From Planctomycetota bacterium (GTDB taxonomy: Bacteria; Planctomycetota; Brocadiia; JAJRTI01), in NCBI GenBank assembly GCA_024278415.1, contig JAJRTI010000502.1:1-8166 (forward strand): DNA of 8,166 bases, written 5' to 3'. The position numbers and the translations under genes were made by a program. Position 1 is the first letter of the stretch; each line of letters begins with the position of its first letter. Positions 1 to 5,978 of the stretch are shown here, piece after piece. Under the pieces are notes generated by a model. The model did no database searches, had not been told where the DNA came from, and saw only the letters and a list, made by a program, of their open reading frames with translations.

Positions 1-132
1 GAAGCAGACTGGCAACGGAATTGGACGGCAACGGAATGCGACCATCCCAGTCATAACGGCATGTTTTTGCAACAACTTGCGCGGACGGCGTACACCAACT
101 TCTTGTTTTTTGTCGCGGTTACTGATGCCTAA
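1..132 (+). CDS. Possible 3' end of a gene truncated by the window start
   Basis: Frame 1 is open from the first base to a TAA at 130-132 and gives 43 residues that include HPSHNGMFLQQLARTAYTNF and end FVAVTDA. The composition is protein-like, and roughly three fifths of third positions are G or C. That is lower than in the clear genes of this window. A second plus-strand frame is also open from base 2 to about 230, so openness alone proves little. A 16-base tandem repeat falls inside the frame; because 16 is not a multiple of three, the two copies encode different residues. I do not recognise a family. It could be the C-terminus of a real gene entering from the left, or simply intergenic DNA. 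Bases 133-224 hold nothing I can name. Confidence 0.3.
   Translation, partial: EADWQRNWTATECDHPSHNGMFLQQLARTAYTNFLFFVAVTDA
11..42. repeat. Two-copy 16-bp imperfect tandem repeat
   Basis: GGCAACGGAATTGGAC at 11-26 is followed directly by GGCAACGGAATGCGAC at 27-42, identical at 14 of 16 positions. The bases to its left (1-10) resemble the end of another copy only loosely. More copies may lie outside the window. No function is evident. Confidence 0.6.
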
Positions 133-224
133 GGCACTAATGTGTGCCTCCGCATCCGTGGGTACGCCCTGCCATCCGCGCGCCCGTTGGGTTGCGGCTA
201 ACGGCCGCGCTAGACGCCCCCGGC

Positions 225-554
225 TCAAGTAACGTCTTCCGCCAGCCTCTCGAGCAGGAAGATGACGGGCCTGAACCCGTCCGTGCAGCAGGTCAGGTAC
301 TTGTCGGGCTCTTTCATCCAGGGGTAATTGCCGCCCCACTTGAGCGTGGTCACGTGGCGGTAGATGTCCGCCCAAGCGCCCGAGCAGAAGCCCTCGGGCT
401 GGCCTTTCGTGATGATGAACTCCTGTCCTTCGACGAACGCGGGGCACGTCGGCGTGAGTTCCGGCGCAGAGCAGCCCAAGTCGGCGTCGCCATGGATCTC
501 ATCTCTGTTCAGCGTCCTGAGGACCGTGATCTTCACCTTCTTCGCGTTTCTCAA
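225..554 (-). CDS. TIGR04076 family small cysteine-containing protein
   Basis: This encodes a 109-residue protein of the TIGR04076 family, whose function is unknown. Hallmarks seen are CPAFVEGQEFI (about residues 37-47), PEGFCSGAWADIYRHV (53-68), GGNYPWM (74-80) and CCTDGFRPVIFLLER (89-103). Its cysteines are C28, C37, C57, C89 and C90, so a metal- or redox-related role is conceivable but not shown. The frame runs upstream to an ATG at 659, but that would add 35 low-complexity Arg/Ala/Pro residues unlike the family. I chose TTG at 554 because AAGGAG lies exactly 7 bases before it and the protein then begins MRNAKKVKITVL, as relatives do. It stands alone and is transcribed away from the fused flavoprotein gene. 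No transmembrane segment or signal peptide is apparent. The family call is firm; the biochemical role is unknown. Confidence 0.85.
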   Translation of the reverse strand: MRNAKKVKITVLRTLNRDEIHGDADLGCSAPELTPTCPAFVEGQEFIITKGQPEGFCSGAWADIYRHVTTLKWGGNYPWMKEPDKYLTCCTDGFRPVIFLLERLAEDVT

Positions 555-746
555 TGCACTGCTCCTTGGTCTCGGCAAAGCCCACGCCTGCCGCGCGGCC
601 GTACAAGTGACTTTCCTGCATGCGCAAGCCGCAGGACCGCTTGCCGCGGTGCGAGGCACTCCACTTCAAACCCACCGCCCGGGGCCAAGTGGCCGCCCTC
701 CGTGGGGCAGCAGACGAGCGCGGGTGGGTCACGTGCAACGCACGCC
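555..746. other. Gap between divergent genes with coding-like minus-strand remnants
   Basis: Together with the promoter and leader to its right, this forms the 293-base space between the two divergent genes. No intact gene is evident. On the minus strand, one frame reads VCCPTEGGHLAPGGGFEVEC, and nearer the TIGR04076 start another frame reads YGRAAGVGFAETKEQC. Both stretches favour G or C at the third codon position, but they lie in different frames, and neither joins a good start to a sensible full-length protein. They may be a decayed short gene, a frameshifted 5' extension, or chance in GC-rich DNA. Confidence 0.3.
562..567 (-). promoter_or_regulatory. Shine-Dalgarno deciding the TTG start of the TIGR04076 gene
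   Basis: On the minus strand the sequence reads AAGGAG, then 7 bases, then TTG. This near-ideal spacing supports TTG at 554 over the upstream ATG at 659. Confidence 0.65.
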
Positions 747-776
747 TTGAACCGTCGCCGCGCACCATGATATCAT
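747..776 (+). promoter_or_regulatory. Extended -10 promoter for the NfnA-NfnB fusion gene
   Basis: TTGAAC at 747-752 (4 of 6 matches to the sigma-70 -35) is followed by 18 bases and TATCAT at 771-776 (5 of 6 matches to the -10). TG at 768-769 gives an extended -10, TGATATCAT. Predicted transcription would start near 783, leaving a leader of about 65 bases before TTG at 848. ATGATATCAT at 767-776 is also a perfect palindrome, so operator use is possible. No good -35 is seen for the opposite direction. Prediction only. Confidence 0.45.
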
Positions 777-835
777 CTTTCGCTTTGGACGCCCCCACTG
801 CTACTGCGCTGGCGGCCGGCCGAAGCGCCGCCCAC

Positions 836-841
836 AGGAGG
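836..841 (+). promoter_or_regulatory. Strong Shine-Dalgarno deciding the TTG start of the NfnA-NfnB fusion
   Basis: AGGAGG is followed by six bases and TTG at 848. A second TTG at 845 is only three bases away and so less suitable. No comparable ribosome site precedes the in-frame ATG codons further upstream. Confidence 0.7.
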
Positions 842-847
842 CCCTTG

Positions 848-3100
848 TTGAACGAGATTGTTGAGAAGAGGCAGCTTTCCGAGTCCGTGTTCCTCATCCG
901 CCTGTCCGCGCCTGAGATCGCTCGCATCCGCAAGCCCGGGCAGTTCGTGATCTTTCGCATCGACGAAGAAGGCGAGCGTGTGCCGCTGACCATCGCGGGG
1001 GCCGACGGGGACGCCGGCACGATCACCATCGTGTTTCAGACCGTGGGCGAGTCCACGCAAAAGCTTGCGCAGCTCGATGTCGGCGACTTTGTATCCGACG
1101 TGGCCGGCCCGCTCGGCAAGCCTACGCACATCGACAACTTTGGACGCGTGCTGTGCATCGGCGGCGGGTTGGGCATCGCGCTCATCATGCCCATCACGAA
1201 GGCGCTCAAGGAGGCGGGCAACCGCGTCACATCGATCATCAGCGCGCGCAACGCGGGTCTCCTCCTCATGGAACAGGAGATGGCCGCGTGCAGCGACCGG
1301 CTCGAAGTCGCCACGGACGACGGGTCCAAGGGGTTCCAGGGATACCCGACGCAGCTTCTGGAGCAGATGATTGCGGACGGCGAGAAGTTCGACATCTGCT
1401 TCGCGGTGGGCCCCGTGCCGGCCATGGCCGCGGTGTGCCGCACGACCGAGCCGCATGGCATTAAGACCATCGTCAGCCTCAACCCGATCATGGTCGATGG
1501 CACCGGCATGTGCGGCGGGTGCCGCGTCACTGTCGGAGGCGAGACCAAGTTCGTCTGTGTCGACGGCCCGGAATTCGACGGCCACCAAGTGGACTTCGAC
1601 GAACTGCGGAAGCGGCTCGCGATCTACGCGCCCGGCGAAGGCCACCGGGACGATCTCGAATTCGTTCACCCCGGCGGCGCGTGCGAGACCGCCGTCCTCA
1701 AGGCCGAAGAGGAAGGCAAGCGCCCTCCGCGGCAGCCCATGCCGGAACAAGACCCACAAACACGCATTCGCAATTTCGACGAGGTGCCCTTCGGTTTCAC
1801 TCCTGAATTGGCCCAGGCAGAGGCGTCGCGCTGCCTTCAGTGCAAGAAGCCCAAGTGCGTCGAGGGGTGCCCCGTCAACGTACAGATCCCCGAGTTCATC
1901 AAGCTCATCGCGGACGGCGAGTTCGTCGCCGCGGCGCGGAAGATCAAGGAGACCAATGGCCTCCCCGCGGTGTGCGGCCGCGTGTGCCCGCAGGAGGAGC
2001 AGTGCGAACAAGTCTGCGTGCTCGGCCGCAAGGGCGACCCGGTCGCCATTGGCAACCTCGAACGCTTTGCCGCGGATTGCGAGCGCGACGGCGGCCACGT
2101 CGAAGTGCCCTCACGCCCGGCAGCGACAGGCAAGACGGTCGCGGTCGTCGGGGCCGGCCCGTCAGGCCTCACTGCCGCGGCTGACCTCGCCATGCTTGGG
2201 CACCAGGTGACGATCTTCGAGGCCTTGCACAAGCCCGGCGGAGTGCTCGCCTACGGCATCCCTGAGTTCCGCCTGCCCAAGGCGATCGTGAATGCGGAGG
2301 TGGACTACCTCAAGCAACTCGGCGTCGACGTGAAATACAACACGGTCATTGGGAAGATGGGCACGGTCGACGACTTGCTGACAGATGGATACGACGCGGT
2401 GTTCCTCGGCACCGGCGCGGGGCTGCCCATGTTCCTCGGCATCCCAGGCGAGAACCTCAACGGCGTCCTGTCCGCCAACGAGTACCTCACGCGCACGAAC
2501 CTCATGCGCGCGTTCGATCCCAAGTATGCGACGCCGGTGCCCAAGCGCGACCGCGTCGCGGTGATCGGCGGCGGCAACGTCGCGATGGACTCTGCCCGCA
2601 CCGCGCTGCGCCTTGGAGCGAAGCACGTGTACATCGTCTACCGGCGCAGCCGCGCCGAGATGCCGGCCCGGAAGGCCGAGATCCACCACGGCGAGGAGGA
2701 AGGCCTCGACTTCAAGCTCCTCACCAACCCTATCCGCATCCTCGGCAACGAAGACGGCTGGGTCACGGGCATGGAGTGCCTGCGCATGGAGTTGGGCGAG
2801 CCGGACGATTCAGGCCGGCGCCGGCCTCTGCCTATCGAAGGCTCCAACTTCCTCCTGGACGTGGACCTCGTGGTCGTGGCTATTGGCAATGGCCCCCACC
2901 CGCTCGTGCCGCAAACTACGCCCGACATGGACGTGACCCGCCGCGGGAACATCGTCGCCGAGGAAGACACTGGCGCCACGACCAAGCCGCGCGTGTTCGC
3001 CGGCGGCGACATTGTCACCGGCGCGGCGACCGTCATCTCCGCGATGGGCGCCGGCAAGCGCGCGGCCGCGGCCATCCATGACATGCTAACCCCATCGTGA
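848..3100 (+). CDS. Fused NfnA-NfnB: NADH-dependent reduced ferredoxin:NADP+ oxidoreductase (SudBA type)
   Basis: This 750-residue cytosolic flavo-iron-sulfur protein joins two subunits normally encoded separately. Residues 1-276 are NfnA-like: the FAD motif RVPLTIA (44-50), the NAD(P)-binding GGGLGIA (105-111), and cysteines C222, C225 and C237, with D217 nearby, for a [2Fe-2S] cluster. Residues 297-750 are NfnB-like (glutamate synthase small-subunit fold): C329, C332, C337, C341 and C376, C380, C386, C390 for [4Fe-4S] clusters, FAD motif GAGPSG (435-440), NADPH motif GGGNVAMDSA (574-583) and the terminal AGGDIVTGA (718-726). A linker of about 20 residues joins the halves. Nfn enzymes couple NADH and reduced ferredoxin to NADP+ reduction by flavin-based bifurcation; close relatives are called sulfide dehydrogenase SudAB. 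Which reaction applies cannot be read from the sequence. I chose TTG at 848 because AGGAGG precedes it and the protein then starts MNEIVEKRQL like NfnA. The ATG at 767 lies inside the predicted promoter. The ceramidase-family gene follows 8 bases later. Confidence 0.9.
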   Translation: MNEIVEKRQLSESVFLIRLSAPEIARIRKPGQFVIFRIDEEGERVPLTIAGADGDAGTITIVFQTVGESTQKLAQLDVGDFVSDVAGPLGKPTHIDNFGRVLCIGGGLGIALIMPITKALKEAGNRVTSIISARNAGLLLMEQEMAACSDRLEVATDDGSKGFQGYPTQLLEQMIADGEKFDICFAVGPVPAMAAVCRTTEPHGIKTIVSLNPIMVDGTGMCGGCRVTVGGETKFVCVDGPEFDGHQVDFDELRKRLAIYAPGEGHRDDLEFVHPGGACETAVLKAEEEGKRPPRQPMPEQDPQTRIRNFDEVPFGFTPELAQAEASRCLQCKKPKCVEGCPVNVQIPEFIKLIADGEFVAAARKIKETNGLPAVCGRVCPQEEQCEQVCVLGRKGDPVAIGNLERFAADCERDGGHVEVPSRPAATGKTVAVVGAGPSGLTAAADLAMLGHQVTIFEALHKPGGVLAYGIPEFRLPKAIVNAEVDYLKQLGVDVKYNTVIGKMGTVDDLLTDGYDAVFLGTGAGLPMFLGIPGENLNGVLSANEYLTRTNLMRAFDPKYATPVPKRDRVAVIGGGNVAMDSARTALRLGAKHVYIVYRRSRAEMPARKAEIHHGEEEGLDFKLLTNPIRILGNEDGWVTGMECLRMELGEPDDSGRRRPLPIEGSNFLLDVDLVVVAIGNGPHPLVPQTTPDMDVTRRGNIVAEEDTGATTKPRVFAGGDIVTGAATVISAMGAGKRAAAAIHDMLTPS

Positions 3101-3108
3101 GGCAAACC

Positions 3109-4422
3109 ATGAAAGCAGGCGTCGCGACCGCCAACATCACGCCTCCCGTCGGTGTCGACATGACCGGCTTCGGCGGCCGGCCCAGCCCATGCGTGGGCGT
3201 CCACGACGACCTCTACGCACGTGCGCTTGTGCTCGACAATGGCGACGCGCGCATCGGCATCGTCACTACGGACTTGCTCAGTTTAGCCCGGCCGATTGTC
3301 GAGCGCGTCCGCGAGGCCGCGTCGGAATCCCTGGGCATCGCGCCGCACGCGCTCATGCTCAACTCGTCGCACACGCATTCCGGCCCGGCCACGATCTACC
3401 TGCGCGGGTTGGGCGACCTGGATGAAGCGTACTGCGACTGCCTCTCGCGCAAGATCGTCGGCGCGCTGCGCATGGCCGTGGATGACCTTGAAGACGCGCC
3501 GCTTCGCTTTGGCGTCGCCCCCGTACAAGTGGGCGACAACCGCCGCGAGCGCATGCCCGACGGCAGTACCAAGCTCGGCGTGAACATCACCGGCGCGGTG
3601 TGCGAAGACGTGCAAGTGCTGCGCGTAGATTTGCCCGATGGCGGTGCGAAAGCGCTGCTGTTCGCGCACGCGGCGCACCCCGTGGTCTTGCGAGGCGCGA
3701 ACGTGCTCATCTCCCGAGACTACGTCGGGTACGCGGTCGACGGCGTTGAGGCGCTCATGGGACCGGCTGTGACCGCGCTCTTTGCGCAAGGCTGCTGCGG
3801 CAACATCAACGCGGGCGGCCGCGACACGTTCGAGGTGGCGGCGGGGCTTGGCCGGCTGCTGGCTGGCGCGACGGCAGTGGCCGCGGAGCGTGCACAGCCC
3901 ATGGCTGGCGACGCGCTGGCAGGCGCTTCGACGCAACTCCAGCTCCCCTACCTCTCCCCGCCCAGCCAAGCGGAAGCGCAGGCGCAACTCGATCAGGCGC
4001 GCGCGGCACTCGCGGCGCTGAATGGCAAAGACGTGAACCGCGGGCAGCGGATGGTCGCCGAGGGCCTCGTGGCCTGGGCGGAAGACATGCTCGCGGTTGT
4101 CGAAGGCCGGCTCGATGACCCCTCTGCCCGGTTCGAAGTGCAGGCGCTCCGCATCGGCGACGCGGCCGTTGTGTCGCTGGAGGGCGAAGTCTTCGTCGAG
4201 TATGCGACAAACATCCGCGCGGCCTCGCCCTTCGAACACACCATGGTGCTGGCTTACACCAACGGCTGCATCGGCTACGTGCCGACTGCCGCGGCGTACC
4301 CGGATGGCGGGTACGAGGTCAACACCGCGTACCGCTACTATGGCATACAGATGATCGCGCCTGAAAGCGAGCGCGTGATCTTGGACGAAGCCCAGAGACT
4401 GCTGGCGGTCGTGCAGGACTGA
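3109..4422 (+). CDS. Neutral/alkaline non-lysosomal ceramidase N-terminal domain protein
   Basis: This 437-residue protein belongs to the neutral ceramidase fold (PF04734 type). It starts MKAGVATANITPPVGVDM, as family members do. Likely zinc ligands by analogy with Pseudomonas ceramidase are H88/H90 in NSSHTHSGP, H190 in HAAHP, E358 or E360 in SLEGEVF and Y390 in GYVPT. Where true ceramidases carry the catalytic serine in GDxSPN, this protein has GCCGNINAGG (228-237) with asparagine instead, so sphingolipid amidase activity is doubtful. There is no signal peptide, no membrane segment and no C-terminal Ig-like domain, so it looks cytosolic, whereas classical ceramidases are secreted or membrane-bound. 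GAGG at 3099-3102, inside the flavoprotein's stop region, sits 6 bases before ATG 3109. An in-frame GTG at 3097 overlapping the upstream stop is a less likely start. It is probably co-transcribed with the fused Nfn gene. The substrate is unknown; it may be a metal-dependent hydrolase of another amide or ester. Confidence 0.85.
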   Translation: MKAGVATANITPPVGVDMTGFGGRPSPCVGVHDDLYARALVLDNGDARIGIVTTDLLSLARPIVERVREAASESLGIAPHALMLNSSHTHSGPATIYLRGLGDLDEAYCDCLSRKIVGALRMAVDDLEDAPLRFGVAPVQVGDNRRERMPDGSTKLGVNITGAVCEDVQVLRVDLPDGGAKALLFAHAAHPVVLRGANVLISRDYVGYAVDGVEALMGPAVTALFAQGCCGNINAGGRDTFEVAAGLGRLLAGATAVAAERAQPMAGDALAGASTQLQLPYLSPPSQAEAQAQLDQARAALAALNGKDVNRGQRMVAEGLVAWAEDMLAVVEGRLDDPSARFEVQALRIGDAAVVSLEGEVFVEYATNIRAASPFEHTMVLAYTNGCIGYVPTAAAYPDGGYEVNTAYRYYGIQMIAPESERVILDEAQRLLAVVQD

Positions 4423-4423
4423 G

Positions 4424-4464
4424 GGGCCGCGTGTTCCTCCCCAGCGGGGGCTACGGCGCGGCCC
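4424..4464. terminator. Inverted repeat between convergent genes, possible bidirectional terminator
   Basis: GGGCCGCG (4424-4431) pairs perfectly with CGCGGCCC (4457-4464). Inside the loop, CCCC (4439-4442) can pair with GGGG (4446-4449), giving a nested hairpin. It begins just after the stop of the ceramidase-family gene and runs into the last codons of the TrmH-type gene on the other strand. No run of T follows on either side, so it is not a classical intrinsic terminator. GC-rich DNA also makes such pairings easier by chance. Confidence 0.35.
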
Positions 4465-5083
4465 GGGTCTTGGCGGCCGTTTCCCGCGCCACCCAGGCTT
4501 TCAGCAAGGCCTCGCTCTGCGCGGGATCGTCGCTGAGTTCTTCTCCCAACGCCAGCCGGACCTCTTGCGTCGCGTGGGATAGGGCCACGGCCGCGGCCAC
4601 AGACACGTTGAGGCTCCGCGAGAATCCGGCCATGGGGATCACAAAACTGCCGTCGCAGTAGCCCCGCGTCTCGCTATCGACGCCGTGGGTCTCGTTGCCG
4701 AACACGAGCGCCACCTTCCCGGCAAGGTCCAGGTCGTAGATCGGCACGGCATTCGGGGTGGGATCCGCCGAGAGGATGCGCACGCCTGCTCGCTTGAGCC
4801 CTTCGAGCATCGCCGCTGGGTCATCGACCCCATGGATCGTGAGCCATCGCTCGCACCCATGCGACACGCCCTTGGCTACGGAGAACTGCCGGTCGCGTTC
4901 AATCACGTAGACATTCTGTACGCCAAACGCATCACACGACCGCAGCACCGCGCTTGCGTTGTGCGGATCTTGGAGATTGTCCAAGACCACTGCGAGGTGG
5001 TGGAGCCGCCGCTCGGCCACGTGGCGCAGCCGCGCGAGCCGCCGGGGCAGGATCAGGCCGCTTGCCGCGGGGTCCCCAGTCAT
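4451..5083 (-). CDS. trmH: tRNA/rRNA 2'-O-methyltransferase of the SpoU/TrmH family, probably tRNA Gm18
   Basis: This 210-residue SPOUT-class enzyme transfers methyl from S-adenosylmethionine to a ribose 2'-OH in the cytosol. All three SpoU motifs are present: motif 1, LDNLQDPHNASAVLRSCDAF (34-53), with the expected N42 and catalytic-type R48; motif 2, ALVFGNETHGVDSE (125-138); and motif 3, IPMAGFSRSLNVSVAAAVAL (149-168), which forms the knotted cofactor site. Length and the C-terminal helical extension (about 182-203) resemble TrmH, which makes Gm18 in the D-loop of tRNA. There is no N-terminal L30e-like substrate domain as in RlmB. TrmL or another SpoU specificity cannot be fully excluded. 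The ATG overlaps the upstream UVR-motif gene's TGA as ATGA, and no strong separate Shine-Dalgarno is visible, so translation is probably coupled. It converges on the ceramidase-family gene with 28 bases between stops. Confidence 0.85.
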   Translation of the reverse strand: MTGDPAASGLILPRRLARLRHVAERRLHHLAVVLDNLQDPHNASAVLRSCDAFGVQNVYVIERDRQFSVAKGVSHGCERWLTIHGVDDPAAMLEGLKRAGVRILSADPTPNAVPIYDLDLAGKVALVFGNETHGVDSETRGYCDGSFVIPMAGFSRSLNVSVAAAVALSHATQEVRLALGEELSDDPAQSEALLKAWVARETAAKTRAAP

Positions 5084-5868
5084 TGGGCTTGATCGCTCAC
5101 ACTCAGCCGATCGAGCCGCCTTTTGATATCGGCAGCCCGCTCGAAGTCCTCGTCCTCCACGGCCTCTTGAAGGTCTACCTCTAGGCTCTCGATGATTTCC
5201 TCTTTCGCGAAGGGCAGGTTGTACTGCTGGCGAATGCGCTCCTTGAGGTCCTTCAAGACCTGAAGCTCTTGGCTCTCATCGATCAAGTCGTCCCGGCTGT
5301 ATTCATGGTAAAACTGCTTGATTGCGGAGATGCCATGATCGATCTCTCCCATCGCGGCGGGCGGGGCCCCGGACTCCAGCCCAACCATGGCTGCGGCCCG
5401 TGCGCGGTCCATGAGCAGGAAGGGCCGGTACTGTTCGTGCGACATCACGATCTCAGGGTCGGCCACAAAACGTTTGACGAAACTCATGAGCTTCAGGCTG
5501 TGTTCCGCGTCCTCCCACGCGCCGGAGTAATCGGTCAACTGAAATCGCATCACCCGGCGATGGTAATAGTCCATGATCTCTTCGCGCACCGCCGCGGTCA
5601 CGGCCTCCGCTAGCTCAAAGTCCGACTCACTGCCGCCGGCCGCCTCGTGCTCGCGCAGCAAGTGCTCGCAGTATTCGAGCATGGACGGGAACCCATGCGG
5701 CTCCTTGCCATCGGGCCGCCCTTCGGTCTCCCACTGGATCACCCCACACTTCACGCGAATCTGGATTTTCCGCCGGCCGTCGCTCCCAATGACGACACGT
5801 ATGTTCTTGCTCTGATGATCAGGCGAGAATTCCCAGTCGCCCAAGATATCGCTCAAGTCGTTACTCAT
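5080..5868 (-). CDS. UVR (UvrB/UvrC) motif-containing protein of unknown function
   Basis: This is a 262-residue soluble protein. Residues 1-65 form a conserved head (MSNDLSDILGDWEF, then IQIRVKCGVIQWETEGRPDG at 35-54) that I associate with uncharacterised UVR-motif proteins in Planctomycetes-like genomes. The middle (about 80-220) is predicted helical. Residues 226-256 form a UVR motif, with the core EAVEDEDFERAADIKRRLD at 235-253. UVR motifs mediate UvrB-UvrC contact and also occur in McsA and Clp-related adaptors. There is no helicase or nuclease domain and no McsA-type CxxC zinc finger, so it is neither UvrB nor UvrC. A role as a protein-protein adaptor is inference. ATG at 5868 was chosen because the protein then begins MSNDL and GGGA lies 6 bases upstream. 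ATG codons at 5880 and 5910 are in frame, but the added residues do not look conserved. Its stop overlaps the TrmH-type start. A promoter lies upstream at 5921-5949. Confidence 0.75.
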   Translation of the reverse strand: MSNDLSDILGDWEFSPDHQSKNIRVVIGSDGRRKIQIRVKCGVIQWETEGRPDGKEPHGFPSMLEYCEHLLREHEAAGGSESDFELAEAVTAAVREEIMDYYHRRVMRFQLTDYSGAWEDAEHSLKLMSFVKRFVADPEIVMSHEQYRPFLLMDRARAAAMVGLESGAPPAAMGEIDHGISAIKQFYHEYSRDDLIDESQELQVLKDLKERIRQQYNLPFAKEEIIESLEVDLQEAVEDEDFERAADIKRRLDRLSVSDQAQ

Positions 5869-5920
5869 GCCAAATCCCATACAGCCACGAGCCAGTGCCA
5901 ATCCAGACATCTGGAAGCAC

Positions 5921-5949
5921 AGGATATCAGGAATGGCGCAATTTGTCCA
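5921..5949 (-). promoter_or_regulatory. Extended -10 promoter for the UVR-motif and TrmH-type genes
   Basis: On the minus strand, TGGACA (5949-5944) matches the sigma-70 -35 at 5 of 6 positions. After 17 bases comes TATCCT (5926-5921), matching the -10 at 4 of 6, preceded by TGA to give an extended -10. Transcription would start near 5914, leaving a leader of about 45 bases before ATG 5868. This lies in the only sizeable gap (5869-5978) of the minus-strand cluster. Prediction only. Confidence 0.4.
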
Positions 5950-5978
5950 ACCCTCGCCATGGCTCGCGAATCAGGACA

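Noticed and set aside
194..208. Small hairpin GCGGC/GCCGC downstream of the TIGR04076 gene
   Set aside because: It is only five base pairs with no T-run; such pairs are frequent by chance in this composition.
144..770. 208-residue plus-strand open frame across the left region
   Set aside because: It runs antisense to the TIGR04076 gene, which has a good ribosome site and family motifs; its Arg/Pro-rich translation matches nothing I know.
773..2098. 441-residue minus-strand open frame opposite the Nfn fusion
   Set aside because: It is antisense to a gene with clear family motifs throughout. Its own translation is rich in Arg, Ala, His and Asp with no recognisable motif, as expected for a mirror frame in GC-rich DNA.
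3097..3111. GTG at 3097 as start of the ceramidase-family protein
   Set aside because: It would add only MRQT before the conserved MKAGV start, and GAGG at 3099-3102 is well spaced for ATG 3109 but lies inside the alternative coding sequence.
3283..4239. 318-residue minus-strand open frame opposite the ceramidase-family gene
   Set aside because: It is a shadow frame. The plus strand carries conserved zinc-ligand motifs along the same span, and the minus translation looks like no family.
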